Positions 20,085 to 29,102 are shown, counted from the first letter of the stretch. The stretch is 64,000 nt of DNA from Hoeflea sp. (GCF_030682515.1 NZ_JAUXOD010000011.1:62001-126000); one strand, 5' to 3'. Notes: generated by a model from the sequence alone, not told the origin. Numbers and translations: made by a program.

Positions 20085-21389
20085 ATGCCAGGTTCCAGCG
20101 ATTGCTTCAGTCCCGATTTCCGGCCCGCGCCCTACTGGTGGGAGGCGAGTCCGCAGGAGCCGGAGAAAGCCGTTTCCTTGCCGTCCACCGCGGATGTCGT
20201 GATCATCGGCGCCGGCTACACCGGCTTGCATGCGGCCATTCAGACCGCGCGCGCGGGACTGGAGACGGTGGTCGTCGACGCGGAGGCGGCAGGCTTCGGA
20301 TGCTCGACCCGCAATGGCGGGCAGATCTCGACCAGCGTCAAGCCATCCTACTCGACGCTCAGGAAGCGGTATGGCGATGATCTCGCCGTCAGCATTCTCA
20401 AGGAGGGCCAGGCTTCTCTCGATCACGTCACGGGTTTTGTCGGCGACGAAGGCATCGATTGCGATTTCGGCGTGGTCGGCCGCTTCCACGGCGCCCACAC
20501 AGCTGGACAATATGAAAAGCTGGCGCGAGATTGCGATGTCCGTCATCCGGGCTTTGTAACCGGCGCCTGGATGGTGCCCCGGGAGAAACAGCATGCCGAG
20601 CTCGGGACAGACGCCTATCACGGCGGGATCGTGTTCCCGCGCCACGCCAGCCTGGACCCGGGCAAATATCATGCGGGGCTTCTCCGCGTTGCGCGCTCGG
20701 CCGGCGCATCCGTGATCGGCCACTGCCGGGTCAACGACCTTGCGCGCACGCCGCAGGGCTTCGAGGTCTTCACCGGCAAGGGCCGCATCCGCGCGGGCAA
20801 GGTGATCGTCGCCACCAATGGCTATACAGGGTCGCTCACGCCTTGGCAGCAGCGGCGGGTGATTCCGATCGGCTCGTATGTGATCGCGACCGAGGAGATC
20901 CCGGCAGACGTGATGGACCGGTTGTTCCCCACCAACCGCATTCTCTCCGACACCAGGAAGCTGGTCTATTATTACCGGCCATCGCCCGACCGGAAGCGCA
21001 TCCTGTTCGGCGGCCGCGTGTCGCTTCAGGAAACCGATCCGCGCAAGAGCGGCCCCAAGCTGCTGGCCGAACTCGTCAGGCTGTTCCCCGAGCTTGCGCG
21101 GGTCCGCATCAGCCATTCCTGGACCGGCATCGTGGCCTTCACCTTCGACACGCTGATGCATTGCGGCGAAGAGGGCGGGCTGTTTTATGCCATGGGCTAT
21201 TGCGGCTCCGGCGTGGGCATGGCGGGATATCTGGGATCAAGAATTGGAAAGGCGGCCGCGGGGATTGACCCCGATCTGGGCGCCTTTTCCCGGATCCCGT
21301 TTGAAACACGGCCCTTCTACACCGGCAAGCCGTGGTTCCTTGGCCCCTCCGTTGCGGTCTACCGGTTGCGCGACCGGCTCGGAGTTTAG
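20085..21389 (+). CDS. DAO-family FAD amine oxidase (PuuB/gamma-glutamylputrescine oxidase-like)
   Basis: FAD-dependent oxidoreductase (434 aa) with a dinucleotide fold VVIIGAGYTGLHAAIQTARAG and the STRNGGQIS motif typical of the PuuB/OrdL branch of the DAO family. C-terminal YCGSGVGMAGYLGSRIG closes the FAD site. It would oxidise an amine carbon to an imine/aldehyde with hydrogen peroxide as by-product. It starts two bases after the GMC gene (GGGAG before the ATG) and is the last enzyme of the transport operon, so it probably acts on the imported amine. No glutamylpolyamine synthetase (puuA) is seen here. Confidence 0.88.
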   Translation: MPGSSDCFSPDFRPAPYWWEASPQEPEKAVSLPSTADVVIIGAGYTGLHAAIQTARAGLETVVVDAEAAGFGCSTRNGGQISTSVKPSYSTLRKRYGDDLAVSILKEGQASLDHVTGFVGDEGIDCDFGVVGRFHGAHTAGQYEKLARDCDVRHPGFVTGAWMVPREKQHAELGTDAYHGGIVFPRHASLDPGKYHAGLLRVARSAGASVIGHCRVNDLARTPQGFEVFTGKGRIRAGKVIVATNGYTGSLTPWQQRRVIPIGSYVIATEEIPADVMDRLFPTNRILSDTRKLVYYYRPSPDRKRILFGGRVSLQETDPRKSGPKLLAELVRLFPELARVRISHSWTGIVAFTFDTLMHCGEEGGLFYAMGYCGSGVGMAGYLGSRIGKAAAGIDPDLGAFSRIPFETRPFYTGKPWFLGPSVAVYRLRDRLGV

Positions 21390-21435
21390 CTTCCATTCCC
21401 TCATCGGCTGATTTATCCGTGGACGAGGGTTACGG

Positions 21436-22023
21436 GTGCGTCCCGTGAGCTCTGCGTTTGACCGGAAGGGTGTGCTGATCGTGGCTGATGACGGGGAGAC
21501 AGCGGAGCTTGCCGTGGCCCGCTTCTTTGTGTTCATGGGGGTGAGCGGCGCCGGCAAGTCGACCGTCGCCAAGGCGGTTGCCGATGTGCTGGGCGGCAGT
21601 TTCGTCGAGGCGGACGAGCTTCACCCCGTCGAAAATGTCGAGACCATGCGCGCCGGCCTGCCTTTGACCGACGATCACCGCTGGCCGTGGCTCGCGAGAG
21701 TCTGTGAGGAGGCGCTCGCCCGCGCCCCGCCGGTGATGGTCTCGTGCTCGGCGCTCAAGCAGAGCTACCGCAGCTTCATCGCCTCAAGGCTGCCGGGCGT
21801 CGTCTTTGTCCACCTGACCGGTCCCGACGAGCTGATCCGTCACCGCATGGCGAGCCGGAGCGGGCACTTCATGCCGGTCTCCCTGCTCGACAGCCAGCTT
21901 GCCGTTCTCGAGCCGCCGGAGGAGGGTCCTGCCTGCCATCGTCTCTCCATCGGGGGCGCCCAGACCGACACGATTGCGCAGGCCGTCTCGATCTGCCGAC
22001 GGCACCTGGCCGGGCAGGACTGA
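21436..22023 (+). CDS. gntK: Gluconokinase
   Basis: Phosphorylates D-gluconate to 6-phosphogluconate (195 aa, slightly long). Signature parts: P-loop FMGVSGAGKSTVAK, DELHPVENVETMRAG, PLTDDHRWPWL, SCSALKQSYR, and HFMPVSLLDSQLAVLEPP. The GTG at 21436 has GAGGG upstream and gives about 30 extra N-terminal residues; GTG at 21481 would give a normal length. It follows the amine-oxidase gene by 46 bases. It might serve the sugar-acid branch implied by the nearby dehydratase, but gluconokinase is common housekeeping, so this link is weak. Confidence 0.9.
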   Translation: MRPVSSAFDRKGVLIVADDGETAELAVARFFVFMGVSGAGKSTVAKAVADVLGGSFVEADELHPVENVETMRAGLPLTDDHRWPWLARVCEEALARAPPVMVSCSALKQSYRSFIASRLPGVVFVHLTGPDELIRHRMASRSGHFMPVSLLDSQLAVLEPPEEGPACHRLSIGGAQTDTIAQAVSICRRHLAGQD

Positions 22024-22037
22024 CCTGAGCTGGTCCC

Positions 22038-23504
22038 CTATCCGGCCTTGCGGCTGACGACCGCCTCGGCCTCGATCTCGACGCGAAAATCGCCGATCAG
22101 GTTGCCGACCAGGAAGGTGGTGTTGGCCGGAGGGTTGGCGCCGAAGCGCAAGCCATGGGCGCGCGCGGCGGCTTCGACATCCTCGTCCGAACGCAGATAC
22201 ATGCGGGTGCGCAGGATGTCCCTCGGATCACCGCCGAGCGCGCGCACCGAGGCCGCGATCTTGTCGAGAATATAGGTCGTCTGCGCGCCGGCATCGCCGC
22301 GTGCGACGGTGTAGTCAACGCCATGGGTGGCGGTGGTGCCGGAGACGACGATCCGGTCGCCGTCGCGCAGCGCTCGGCAATAGCCGGCGATCGGTTCCCA
22401 CAGCGAGCCCGAGAAGACCCGCGCGCGGTCCGGATTGCCGGGATCGGTGACGGCCTGCATGGCGCTCGGCATCTCGGCCAGATGATGGCTCAGATCGCCT
22501 GACGCGGTGAGGAAGGGCGGCTGGCGGTATTCGTCGCCGCAATCGCCCGGGATCGTGGTGGTCGCCGCGAAGGCCTCGTCGAGGCGTGCATGGTCGTCGG
22601 CATCCAGCTCGAACTGGAACAGCCGCAGATTGTCGGCGCGGTGCTGGTTTTCGCCGAGCCGCGCGCCGATGATGACGCCCGCGACATGGGAATGTTCAAG
22701 CACCCAGCGGGTGGCCACGTTGGAAATGGAGACACCATGCTTGCGGGCGATCGCATCGGCCGCGCGAAGAATGCCCTGATAGGCGCCCCATCCGCCGGCG
22801 GCATGGATGAATCTCAAATATTTGGCGCCGCTCCAGTCCTGGACGGCGTCCGGTTCCGGCTTGCCGAGCCAGCGCTCGGAGAGGAAGCCGCCGCACAGCG
22901 TGCCATAGGCCAGAAGCTGCACCTTGTGCGTGGCGCAGGTCTCGGCCAGATGGCCCGCGGCACGCCGGTCGATCAGCGAGAAGGAGATCTGGTTGGAGAC
23001 GAGCGGAATGCCCTCGGCCAGGGCGAGATTGAGATGGGCGGCGTCGAAATTGGTGACACCCATCTCGCCGATCAGGCCCTCCTGCTTGAGGCGCGTGATC
23101 TCATGCAGCGCGTCAAGCCAGGCCGGATGCTCGAAGCTCCACCAGTGAAACTGCAGGAGATCGATCCGCTCCACCCCGAGACGGTCAAGACGCGCCTGGA
23201 TCCCGGCACGCACGACGTCCGCGGTCATCGGCCCGGGCTCCGGGCACCATTTGGTGAAGGCCCGCGGACGCGGCGAGCCCGTCCAGTTGCGCAGCATTTC
23301 GCCGGTGATCAGTTCGGATGTGCCGTAGTGATCGGCCATGTCGAAGGTGTCGAAGCCGTCGCGTGCATAATCCGCCAGGGCCTCCGCACCTTCGGCGCGA
23401 TCAAGCGTGACGCCGTCCCTTTCCTGGTCGGCAACCTGCCAGAGGCCGGTCAGGACGCGGCTGATGGACAGTCCGGGGGCGAGATCTTTGCGGTCAGGTT
23501 TCAT
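22038..23504 (-). CDS. Aldo/keto reductase fused to a RidA-like (YjgF/YER057c/UK114) domain
   Basis: A 488-residue two-domain protein. Residues 1 to about 320 are an AKR barrel with Asp/Tyr in TFDMADHYGTSE, Lys in RAFTKWC and His in LLQFHWWSFE. Residues about 360-488 match RidA: GDRIVVSGTTATHG, TRMYLRSDEDVEAA and RVEIEAEAVV. In RidA the catalytic arginine lies in the PARS segment before this end; here the aligned segment is PANT, so Asn461 replaces it. Enamine/imine deaminase activity of the classical type is therefore doubtful. It is the last gene of the livGFHM operon (3-base gap) and has a paralogue, without the RidA part, on the other side of the regulator. Confidence 0.88.
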   Translation of the reverse strand: MKPDRKDLAPGLSISRVLTGLWQVADQERDGVTLDRAEGAEALADYARDGFDTFDMADHYGTSELITGEMLRNWTGSPRPRAFTKWCPEPGPMTADVVRAGIQARLDRLGVERIDLLQFHWWSFEHPAWLDALHEITRLKQEGLIGEMGVTNFDAAHLNLALAEGIPLVSNQISFSLIDRRAAGHLAETCATHKVQLLAYGTLCGGFLSERWLGKPEPDAVQDWSGAKYLRFIHAAGGWGAYQGILRAADAIARKHGVSISNVATRWVLEHSHVAGVIIGARLGENQHRADNLRLFQFELDADDHARLDEAFAATTTIPGDCGDEYRQPPFLTASGDLSHHLAEMPSAMQAVTDPGNPDRARVFSGSLWEPIAGYCRALRDGDRIVVSGTTATHGVDYTVARGDAGAQTTYILDKIAASVRALGGDPRDILRTRMYLRSDEDVEAAARAHGLRFGANPPANTTFLVGNLIGDFRVEIEAEAVVSRKAG

Positions 23505-23507
23505 CGA

Positions 23508-24467
23508 TCATGTGTCCTTGGTTCGGCGGCCGAGATGGCGCGACACGGAGCGGACTTCGGGCAAGATGCCCTGCGGCCGCCAGAGTAGAATGACGCACAG
23601 CATCACGCCAATGACGACGATCTGCAGCGATGCGGCGCGCGCCTGCTGGCCGGCGGGGAAGATCTCGGATATCAGCGCGCCCGACAGCGCCCAGATCGCC
23701 CAGACCAGCACCGCGCCCAGGATGGCGCCGCGATTGTTGCCGGAGCCGCCGACGATGAGCATGGCCCAGACCTGGAAGGTCATCATCGGCAGATAATTGC
23801 CCGGTGCGATGAAGCCGATGAAATGGGCCTGCACGGCGCCTGCCAGCGCCATGATCGCCCCGCCGAGCGCGAAGGCCTGGAGGCGCAGCAGCACCGGGTT
23901 CTTGCCCAGCGCCTGGGCCGCGATCTCGTCCTCGCGCACCGCTCGCAGCGCCCGGCCCCAGGGGCTGCGCAGCAGGTGCTCGAGCAGCAGGTAAACAGCA
24001 CCCACGACGGCAGCCGTCAGCGCGAGATTGACCATGTTGAAGGCGAAGGCCTGGCCCTGCAGCCCGGCAAAGGGGCGCGGGATGAAGGCCATGCCGAAGG
24101 CGCCGCCGGTCAGGCTCTCGACGTTCTGGAAGACAAGCTGCAAGGCGACCGCGATGCCGAAGGTGGTGATCGCCAGATAGTCGGAGCGCATCCTGAGCGT
24201 GAGCAGGCCGACGCCCAGCGCCAGCACCCCGCCCGCCACAACTGCCGCCAGCCAGCCCACTGCGATCGGCAGGCCGAAGCCGCCGATGCGCTCGGCCGCA
24301 TCCGGCGTGGTCAGGGCGGCGGAAACATAGGCGCCCAGGCCCACGAAGCCCGCGATGCCGACATTGAACAGTCCGGTCTGGCCCCATTGCACATTCAGCC
24401 CCAGGCTGATGATCGCATAGGTCATCGCCATGGTGAGGAAGAAGGCGGCATAGGCGACGAGTTCCAT
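23508..24467 (-). CDS. livM: Branched-chain-amino-acid-type ABC permease LivM
   Basis: Inner-membrane permease (319 aa), about nine to ten helices, with the LivM signature region LLTLRMRSDYLAITTFGIAVALQ and VREDEIAAQALGKNP before the last helices. It pairs with LivH. The family carries branched-chain amino acids but also urea, amides and aromatic compounds, so the gene name reflects family only. Adjacent to livH with no gap. Confidence 0.9.
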   Translation of the reverse strand: MELVAYAAFFLTMAMTYAIISLGLNVQWGQTGLFNVGIAGFVGLGAYVSAALTTPDAAERIGGFGLPIAVGWLAAVVAGGVLALGVGLLTLRMRSDYLAITTFGIAVALQLVFQNVESLTGGAFGMAFIPRPFAGLQGQAFAFNMVNLALTAAVVGAVYLLLEHLLRSPWGRALRAVREDEIAAQALGKNPVLLRLQAFALGGAIMALAGAVQAHFIGFIAPGNYLPMMTFQVWAMLIVGGSGNNRGAILGAVLVWAIWALSGALISEIFPAGQQARAASLQIVVIGVMLCVILLWRPQGILPEVRSVSRHLGRRTKDT

Positions 24468-25382
24468 TCAGGCGCCCCTTTGGCCGAAGATGCCCTGCGG
24501 GCGCAGCATCAGCACCAGCACGAGAATGACAAAGGAGATCGCCGCGCGCCATTCGGCGCCGACGATCTGGACCGCGAAGGCCTCGACGAGGCCGATGATC
24601 AGGCCGCCCAGCATGGCGCCGGGGATGGAGCCGATGCCGCCCAGGATCGCGGCGGCAAACAGCGGCAGCAGCAGGTCAAATCCCATATAGGGCCGGATCT
24701 GGACCAGCAGCCCCGCCATGACGCCGGCGATGCAGGCCATGCCCGCCCCGATGATCCAGGTGACCCGCACTACCTTGCCGACATCGATGCCGTAGACTCC
24801 GGCGAGGCCCGGGTTTTCCGAGACGGCGCGCATGGCGCGGCCGGTGGCACTGTGGGTGACGACAAGATGCAAGGCCAGCACAAGCACCAGCGTCAGACCG
24901 ATCACCAGCAGCTGATCCGGCGTGGCGCGCATGCCAAGGCCCAATGGCTTGGCGATCTGCAGCGCCTTGGTGAAATAGGCGGGCTTGGCGGTGAAGATGA
25001 ATTCCAGAAGCGATCTGAGCGCCATGGATGCGCCGAAGCTTGCCATGACGATGATGATCGTGTCCGCGCCGCGCGCTCTCAGCCGTCCGAACAGAATGCG
25101 GTCGAGCCCCAGCGCCAGGGCGACCGTGAGCACGACGCCGCCGAGGATCGCCAGGGGCAGACCCCAGCCGAAGCTGAAGGGATAGACCGGCGCGCCGAGT
25201 CCGGCCGCGAGACCGCCCAGCACGCCCGCGACGGTCAAGGTCAGATAGGCGCCCCAGGCGAGGAAATCGCCATGGGTGAAATTGGCAAACCGCAGGATCG
25301 AATAGGTCAGCGTCAGGCCGATGGCGCCCAGGCCGATGGTCGACCCGGAAACAAGTCCGTCGATGATGGCTTGCGGGTTCAT
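24468..25382 (-). CDS. livH: Branched-chain-amino-acid-type ABC permease LivH
   Basis: Permease (304 aa) with the LivH opening IIDGLVSGSTIGLGAIGLTLTYSILRFANFTHGDFLAWGAY (read in parts), the AVSENPGLAGVYGIDVGKV loop and GSIPGAMLGGLIIGLVEAF. About eight helices. It overlaps livF by four bases (start 25382, livF stop 25379), so translation is coupled. Confidence 0.9.
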   Translation of the reverse strand: MNPQAIIDGLVSGSTIGLGAIGLTLTYSILRFANFTHGDFLAWGAYLTLTVAGVLGGLAAGLGAPVYPFSFGWGLPLAILGGVVLTVALALGLDRILFGRLRARGADTIIIVMASFGASMALRSLLEFIFTAKPAYFTKALQIAKPLGLGMRATPDQLLVIGLTLVLVLALHLVVTHSATGRAMRAVSENPGLAGVYGIDVGKVVRVTWIIGAGMACIAGVMAGLLVQIRPYMGFDLLLPLFAAAILGGIGSIPGAMLGGLIIGLVEAFAVQIVGAEWRAAISFVILVLVLMLRPQGIFGQRGA

Positions 25383-26110
25383 GCGCGTGTCTCCGCTGCA
25401 CGATGGCCGAGGAACAGTTCGCCGAGCAATTTTCCGTCGTGCAGGTCCACGGTCGGACCGTCATGGGCCAATTGCCCGTCCACCAGGACCAGCGCGCGAT
25501 CGGTCAGCCCCAGGGCCGCGCGGACATTCTGTTCCACCAGCAAAAGCGTCACGCCGGTGTCCGAAATCCGCCGCAGCGTGTCGAAAACCTGACCCACGAG
25601 TTTGGGAGAAAGCCCGGCGGACGGCTCATCCAGCATCAGCACCTGGGGTTCGTTGAGAAGTGCGCGCGCCGCTGCCAGCATCTGGCGTTGGCCGCCGGAA
25701 AGGGCTCCGGCCAGTTCCCGGGGCCGGCTGCTCAGATCGGGGAACATCGCGAGCATCGCCTCGATCCGCCTGGCCCGGTCCTGCCTGGGCAGCAGTTGCG
25801 CCGCGATCTGCAGGTTCTCGAGGATGGACAGGCGGGTGAAGATGTTCTCGGTCTGGGGCACGAAGCCCATGCCCTTTCGGACCAGTTCGTGCGACGGAAG
25901 TCCGGTGATCTCCCTGCCATCGAGTTGAACCCGGCCGCCAAAGCAGGGCACCAGCCCGGCGACCGCCTTGATCATCGTCGACTTGCCGGCGCCGTTGGGG
26001 CCGAGAATGCAGACGGCCTCGCCCTTGGTCACGGTAAAGCTCACGCCCTTGACGATGGGCAGATCGCGGTCGTAGCCGGCACGCAGGTCGTCGAGCACCA
26101 GCGCGGTCAT
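25379..26110 (-). CDS. livF: Branched-chain-amino-acid-type ABC ATPase LivF
   Basis: ATPase (243 aa) with Walker A LGPNGAGKST, signature LSGGQRQMLAAARALL, Walker B VLMLDEPSAGLSP and LLVEQNVRAALG after the switch region, the LivF hallmark. It forms a heterodimer with LivG. Four-base overlap with livG upstream. Confidence 0.92.
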   Translation of the reverse strand: MTALVLDDLRAGYDRDLPIVKGVSFTVTKGEAVCILGPNGAGKSTMIKAVAGLVPCFGGRVQLDGREITGLPSHELVRKGMGFVPQTENIFTRLSILENLQIAAQLLPRQDRARRIEAMLAMFPDLSSRPRELAGALSGGQRQMLAAARALLNEPQVLMLDEPSAGLSPKLVGQVFDTLRRISDTGVTLLLVEQNVRAALGLTDRALVLVDGQLAHDGPTVDLHDGKLLGELFLGHRAAETRA

Positions 26111-26889
26111 GCCGGCATGCCTTCGAGATAGACATCGATCACGTCGGCGCGCTTGGTGACCTCGGCGGGCGCGCCTTCGGCAAGCGCCTTGCCGGCGGCC
26201 ATCACGATCACGCGCGGGCAGAGCCGGGCGATCATTTCCATGTTGTGCTCGATCAAGAGGACCGCGATGCCAAGCTTGTTGATCGCCAGGATCCGGTCGA
26301 TGATCAGATCGAGAAGCGCCGGATTGACCCCGGCGGCGGGCTCGTCAAGCAGGATCACCCGCGGATCCGCCATCATCACCCGGGCCAGTTCCAGCAATTT
26401 GCGCTGTCCTCCGGAGAGAACCGAGGCCGTCTGATCCTCAAGATGCGACAGGGCGACAAAATCGAGGATGTCGCGCGCCCGGTTGGCGTTGGCGCGTTCC
26501 TGGGCGGCAACCCGACGCGGCGCGGTCAGGGCCGAAAACAGGCTTTCGCCGTGCTGGTGCTGCGCCGATGTCATGACGTTCTCCAGAACCGTCATGCGGG
26601 GAAACGGCCGTGGGATCTGGAATGTGCGCCCCATGCCGGACTTGATCCGGGCTTCGGGGCGTGCGTGGGTGAGGTCGGCACCGGCCAGCTCGACGGTGCC
26701 GGAGTCGATCGGCAGCGCGCCGGCCAAGAGATTGAAAAGTGTGGACTTCCCTGCTCCGTTCGGCCCAATCACGCCCAGGATGTCGGTTGCGCCCAGGTCA
26801 AGCGAGATGTCGTTGACGGCGCGAAATCCGCCAAACGACTTGGTCAGGCCGCGGGCCTTGAGAATCGGGGGCTGGCTGGGTCCGCTCAT
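26107..26889 (-). CDS. livG: Branched-chain-amino-acid-type ABC ATPase LivG
   Basis: ATPase (260 aa) with Walker A GPNGAGKST, TFQIPRPFPRMTVLENVM (LivG-type Q-loop region), signature LSGGQRKLLELARVMM, Walker B VILLDEPAAGVNP and LLIEHNMEMIA. The ATG at 26889 is preferred over a TTG four codons upstream that has no ribosome-binding site. First gene of the livGFHM-AKR operon, divergent from the GntR regulator. Confidence 0.9.
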   Translation of the reverse strand: MSGPSQPPILKARGLTKSFGGFRAVNDISLDLGATDILGVIGPNGAGKSTLFNLLAGALPIDSGTVELAGADLTHARPEARIKSGMGRTFQIPRPFPRMTVLENVMTSAQHQHGESLFSALTAPRRVAAQERANANRARDILDFVALSHLEDQTASVLSGGQRKLLELARVMMADPRVILLDEPAAGVNPALLDLIIDRILAINKLGIAVLLIEHNMEMIARLCPRVIVMAAGKALAEGAPAEVTKRADVIDVYLEGMPA

Positions 26890-26902
26890 TCGCTCTGCCA
26901 AT

Positions 26903-26912
26903 GTTGATCAAC
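26903..26912. promoter_or_regulatory. Palindrome in the livG-gntR divergent promoter
   Basis: GTTGATCAAC is a perfect 10-bp palindrome 13 bases from the livG start. It is followed by a tandem ATCATTT repeat and an AT-rich stretch (26913-26950) that stands out from the GC-rich surroundings. It is a reasonable operator for the adjacent FCD-type regulator, by position only. Confidence 0.35.
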
Positions 26913-26983
26913 TATCATTTATCATTTACAAATACATGTTTCAGGCCTAAAGTAAAGTCAGAACCAGACAAGGCAGCGACAGA

Positions 26984-27709
26984 ATGAATGTTCAAACTCC
27001 TTCACCGATGGACGGGCCCGGACTGGACCGGCTGTCTCCGGTCGAGCGCGAGACCGTTCAGGACCGCATCTACAGGCAGCTCCGGGACGCGCTGATCCAG
27101 GGACGATTTGACGCCGGGGAGATCTTCCTGGCGGGCGATGTTGCCCAGCGCATGTCGGTCAGCTCGATGCCGGTGCGCGAGGCGCTTGCGCGGCTGGTGT
27201 CCGAACGCGCGCTCGAGGCCATGCCGAACCGCCGGGTCCGGGTGCCACTGCTGACACTGGAGCGGGCGCGCGACATCGCCCAGGCCCGGTCGCTGATCGA
27301 GGGGGAACTGGCGGCGCGGGCGATGGAGAAACTGTCGGCCGCCGATATCGCCCGGCTTGAAGCCCTGACAGGCGAGTATGAGAACACCCGGGAGCCGCGG
27401 GACATCGCGACCCTCAATCATGCGTTCCATTTCCAGCTCTATCAGGCTGCGGGATCGTCGGTGTTCATGCCGATCATCGAGAGCCTGTGGATGCAGGCGG
27501 GACCCTATGTCCGCGCGGCAGCCAAGCTGCACCGGCCGCTTACCGACACGGCGGCCACGCTGCATCACCGCGGGATTCTCACGGCGATCGCGGCGGGCGA
27601 CCGGGTCCTGGTCGCGAGCGAACTCAAGGCCGACATCAATCAGGCTTTCGCCATCCTCGAGAGAGCCGATCCGGACTTATGGATGAGTGAAAACGGAGCT
27701 GCGTCATGA
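26984..27709 (+). CDS. GntR-family (FCD subgroup) transcriptional regulator
   Basis: Repressor-type protein (241 aa). The N-terminal winged HTH is VQDRIYRQLRDALIQGRF ... DVAQRMSVSSMPVREALARLVSERALE. The all-helical FCD ligand domain has the metal/ligand histidines in LNHAFHFQLYQAAG and LHHRGIL. FCD regulators respond to carboxylates and sugar acids in known cases. It lies between two divergent gene sets, each with part of one Liv-type importer, and overlaps the next gene by four bases. It is therefore the likely local regulator of the whole locus. Confidence 0.9.
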   Translation: MNVQTPSPMDGPGLDRLSPVERETVQDRIYRQLRDALIQGRFDAGEIFLAGDVAQRMSVSSMPVREALARLVSERALEAMPNRRVRVPLLTLERARDIAQARSLIEGELAARAMEKLSAADIARLEALTGEYENTREPRDIATLNHAFHFQLYQAAGSSVFMPIIESLWMQAGPYVRAAAKLHRPLTDTAATLHHRGILTAIAAGDRVLVASELKADINQAFAILERADPDLWMSENGAAS

Positions 27710-28062
27710 GCGGGAACGAGGGTTTTGACCTCTGGGATCTCAAGGTCGAGGTCGTCGCGCCGGAAGGGGCGAAGATCTGGTGCGGCGCGAATGTCGGCGA
27801 CTCCTTCGAACTGCGCGGCGAGATGCTGCATCTGCCGCCCGGGCAGGGGATCTCGATCTATTCGCTGGCCTCTGTCTTGCCCCTGCTGGCGGCCAAGCAA
27901 CGGCAGACCCATCCCAATGACTGGATGTCGACCGATGCCGACGTCGCCTGCCCGGATCCGAACTGTCCGTCGCGGTTGAGAATCACCCGCACCAGACTGC
28001 GCCGTTTCAACCATTCTGACACGACCGCCGTGCCGCTCGGAGATGACCATGCAGACCTATGA
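27706..28062 (+). CDS. TIGR04076-like small protein
   Basis: A 118-residue soluble protein. I recognise the TIGR04076 pattern: an early strand KVEVVAPEG, then a Cys (IWCGANVGDSFEL), a central ISIYSLASVLPLLAAKQRQ helix and a CPDPNCPSRLRITR segment with two cysteines. The family's function is unknown; members are common beside oxidoreductases in catabolic loci. The three cysteines could bind metal, which is speculation. It overlaps the regulator gene upstream (ATGA) and the aldo/keto reductase downstream, so it is firmly in the operon. Confidence 0.75.
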   Translation: MSGNEGFDLWDLKVEVVAPEGAKIWCGANVGDSFELRGEMLHLPPGQGISIYSLASVLPLLAAKQRQTHPNDWMSTDADVACPDPNCPSRLRITRTRLRRFNHSDTTAVPLGDDHADL

Positions 28063-29098
28063 TCTGGCGCCGGGGCACCGCATTTCCCGCGTCATCAAGG
28101 GCGGCTGGCAGCTGGCCGGCGGCCATGGCGAGATCAACCGGGAAACCGTGATCGAAGACATGATCGCCTTTGCCGATGCCGGCATCACCACGTTCGACTG
28201 CGCCGACATCTACACCGGCGTCGAAGCCCTGATCGGCGCTTTCCGGACCGAATATGGGCGCGTCCGGGGCGCGGAAGCGCTGAACCGGATCAAGGTGCAC
28301 ACAAAATTCGTGCCGGATCTGGGCAAGCTTGCGACGCTCAGCAAGGCCGATGTCGCCGCAGCCATCGAGACCTCGCTGTCGCGGCTTGGCATGGAACAGC
28401 TCAATCTGGTGCAGTTTCACTGGTGGGACTACGAGATCGACCGGCAGGTTGAAGTGGCCACCTGGCTCGCCGATCTGCGCCGGGAAGGCAAGATCGCCAA
28501 TATCGGCGGCACCAATTTCGACACGGTGCAGATGAACCGCATTCTCGATGCCGGCGTGCCGCTGGTGTCGATGCAGGTGCAATATTCGCTGATCGACGAC
28601 CGGCCGTCGCGCTCAATGGTCGAGGCGGCGATGGCGGCCGGCATCAGCCTGTTGTGCTACGGCTCTGTCGGCGGCGGGCTGTTCTCCGAGCGGTCGCTGG
28701 GCGCGCCCGAGCCGCAGGCGCCTTTCGAGAACCGGTCGCTGGTCAAGTACAAGCTGATCGTCGACGAGTTCGGCGGCTGGGCGCTGTTTCAGGATCTGCT
28801 TGAGGTGCTCGCGGACATCGCGGCCCGCCACGACAGCGACATCGCCTCGATTGCCAGCCGCGCGGTACTCGAGCGCCCGGGCGTGGCGGCGGTGATCGTC
28901 GGCGCGCGCAACCGCGCTCACCTGGAGCGCAATCTCGCCATTCCGGACATCGCGCTCTCGGAGCAGGATTTCGCCGGCATCAACGCGGTGCTGGCGCGCG
29001 CCAATCAGGTGCCGGGCGACGTCTATTCTCTGGAACGCGACCGCAATGGCAAGCATGGCGCCGTGATGAAATACAATCTCAACAAAGAGGGGCATTGA
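28049..29098 (+). CDS. Aldo/keto reductase (paralogue of the AKR domain at 22038)
   Basis: AKR barrel of 349 aa with Asp/Tyr in TFDCADIYTG, Lys in KVHTKFVPDLG and His in LVQFHWWDYEI. The QFHWW segment and the opening (ISRVIKGGWQLAGG) match the AKR part of the fusion protein on the other side of the regulator, so the two are paralogues. GGAG at 28039-28042 touches the ATG at 28043 but lies six bases before the ATG at 28049, so 28049 is the better start. The gene overlaps the TIGR04076-like gene. The substrate is unknown. Confidence 0.87.
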   Translation: MQTYDLAPGHRISRVIKGGWQLAGGHGEINRETVIEDMIAFADAGITTFDCADIYTGVEALIGAFRTEYGRVRGAEALNRIKVHTKFVPDLGKLATLSKADVAAAIETSLSRLGMEQLNLVQFHWWDYEIDRQVEVATWLADLRREGKIANIGGTNFDTVQMNRILDAGVPLVSMQVQYSLIDDRPSRSMVEAAMAAGISLLCYGSVGGGLFSERSLGAPEPQAPFENRSLVKYKLIVDEFGGWALFQDLLEVLADIAARHDSDIASIASRAVLERPGVAAVIVGARNRAHLERNLAIPDIALSEQDFAGINAVLARANQVPGDVYSLERDRNGKHGAVMKYNLNKEGH

Positions 29099-29102
29099 GC
29101 CA

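Noticed and set aside
23823..25592. A 589-codon plus-strand frame opposite livM-livH-livF
   Set aside because: Shadow of the liv genes; Gln/Asp/Arg-rich translation with no family match.
27706..28062. A toxin-antitoxin or anti-CRISPR-like small protein between the regulator and the AKR
   Set aside because: It carries the TIGR04076 cysteine and CPDP pattern and lies in a catabolic operon.
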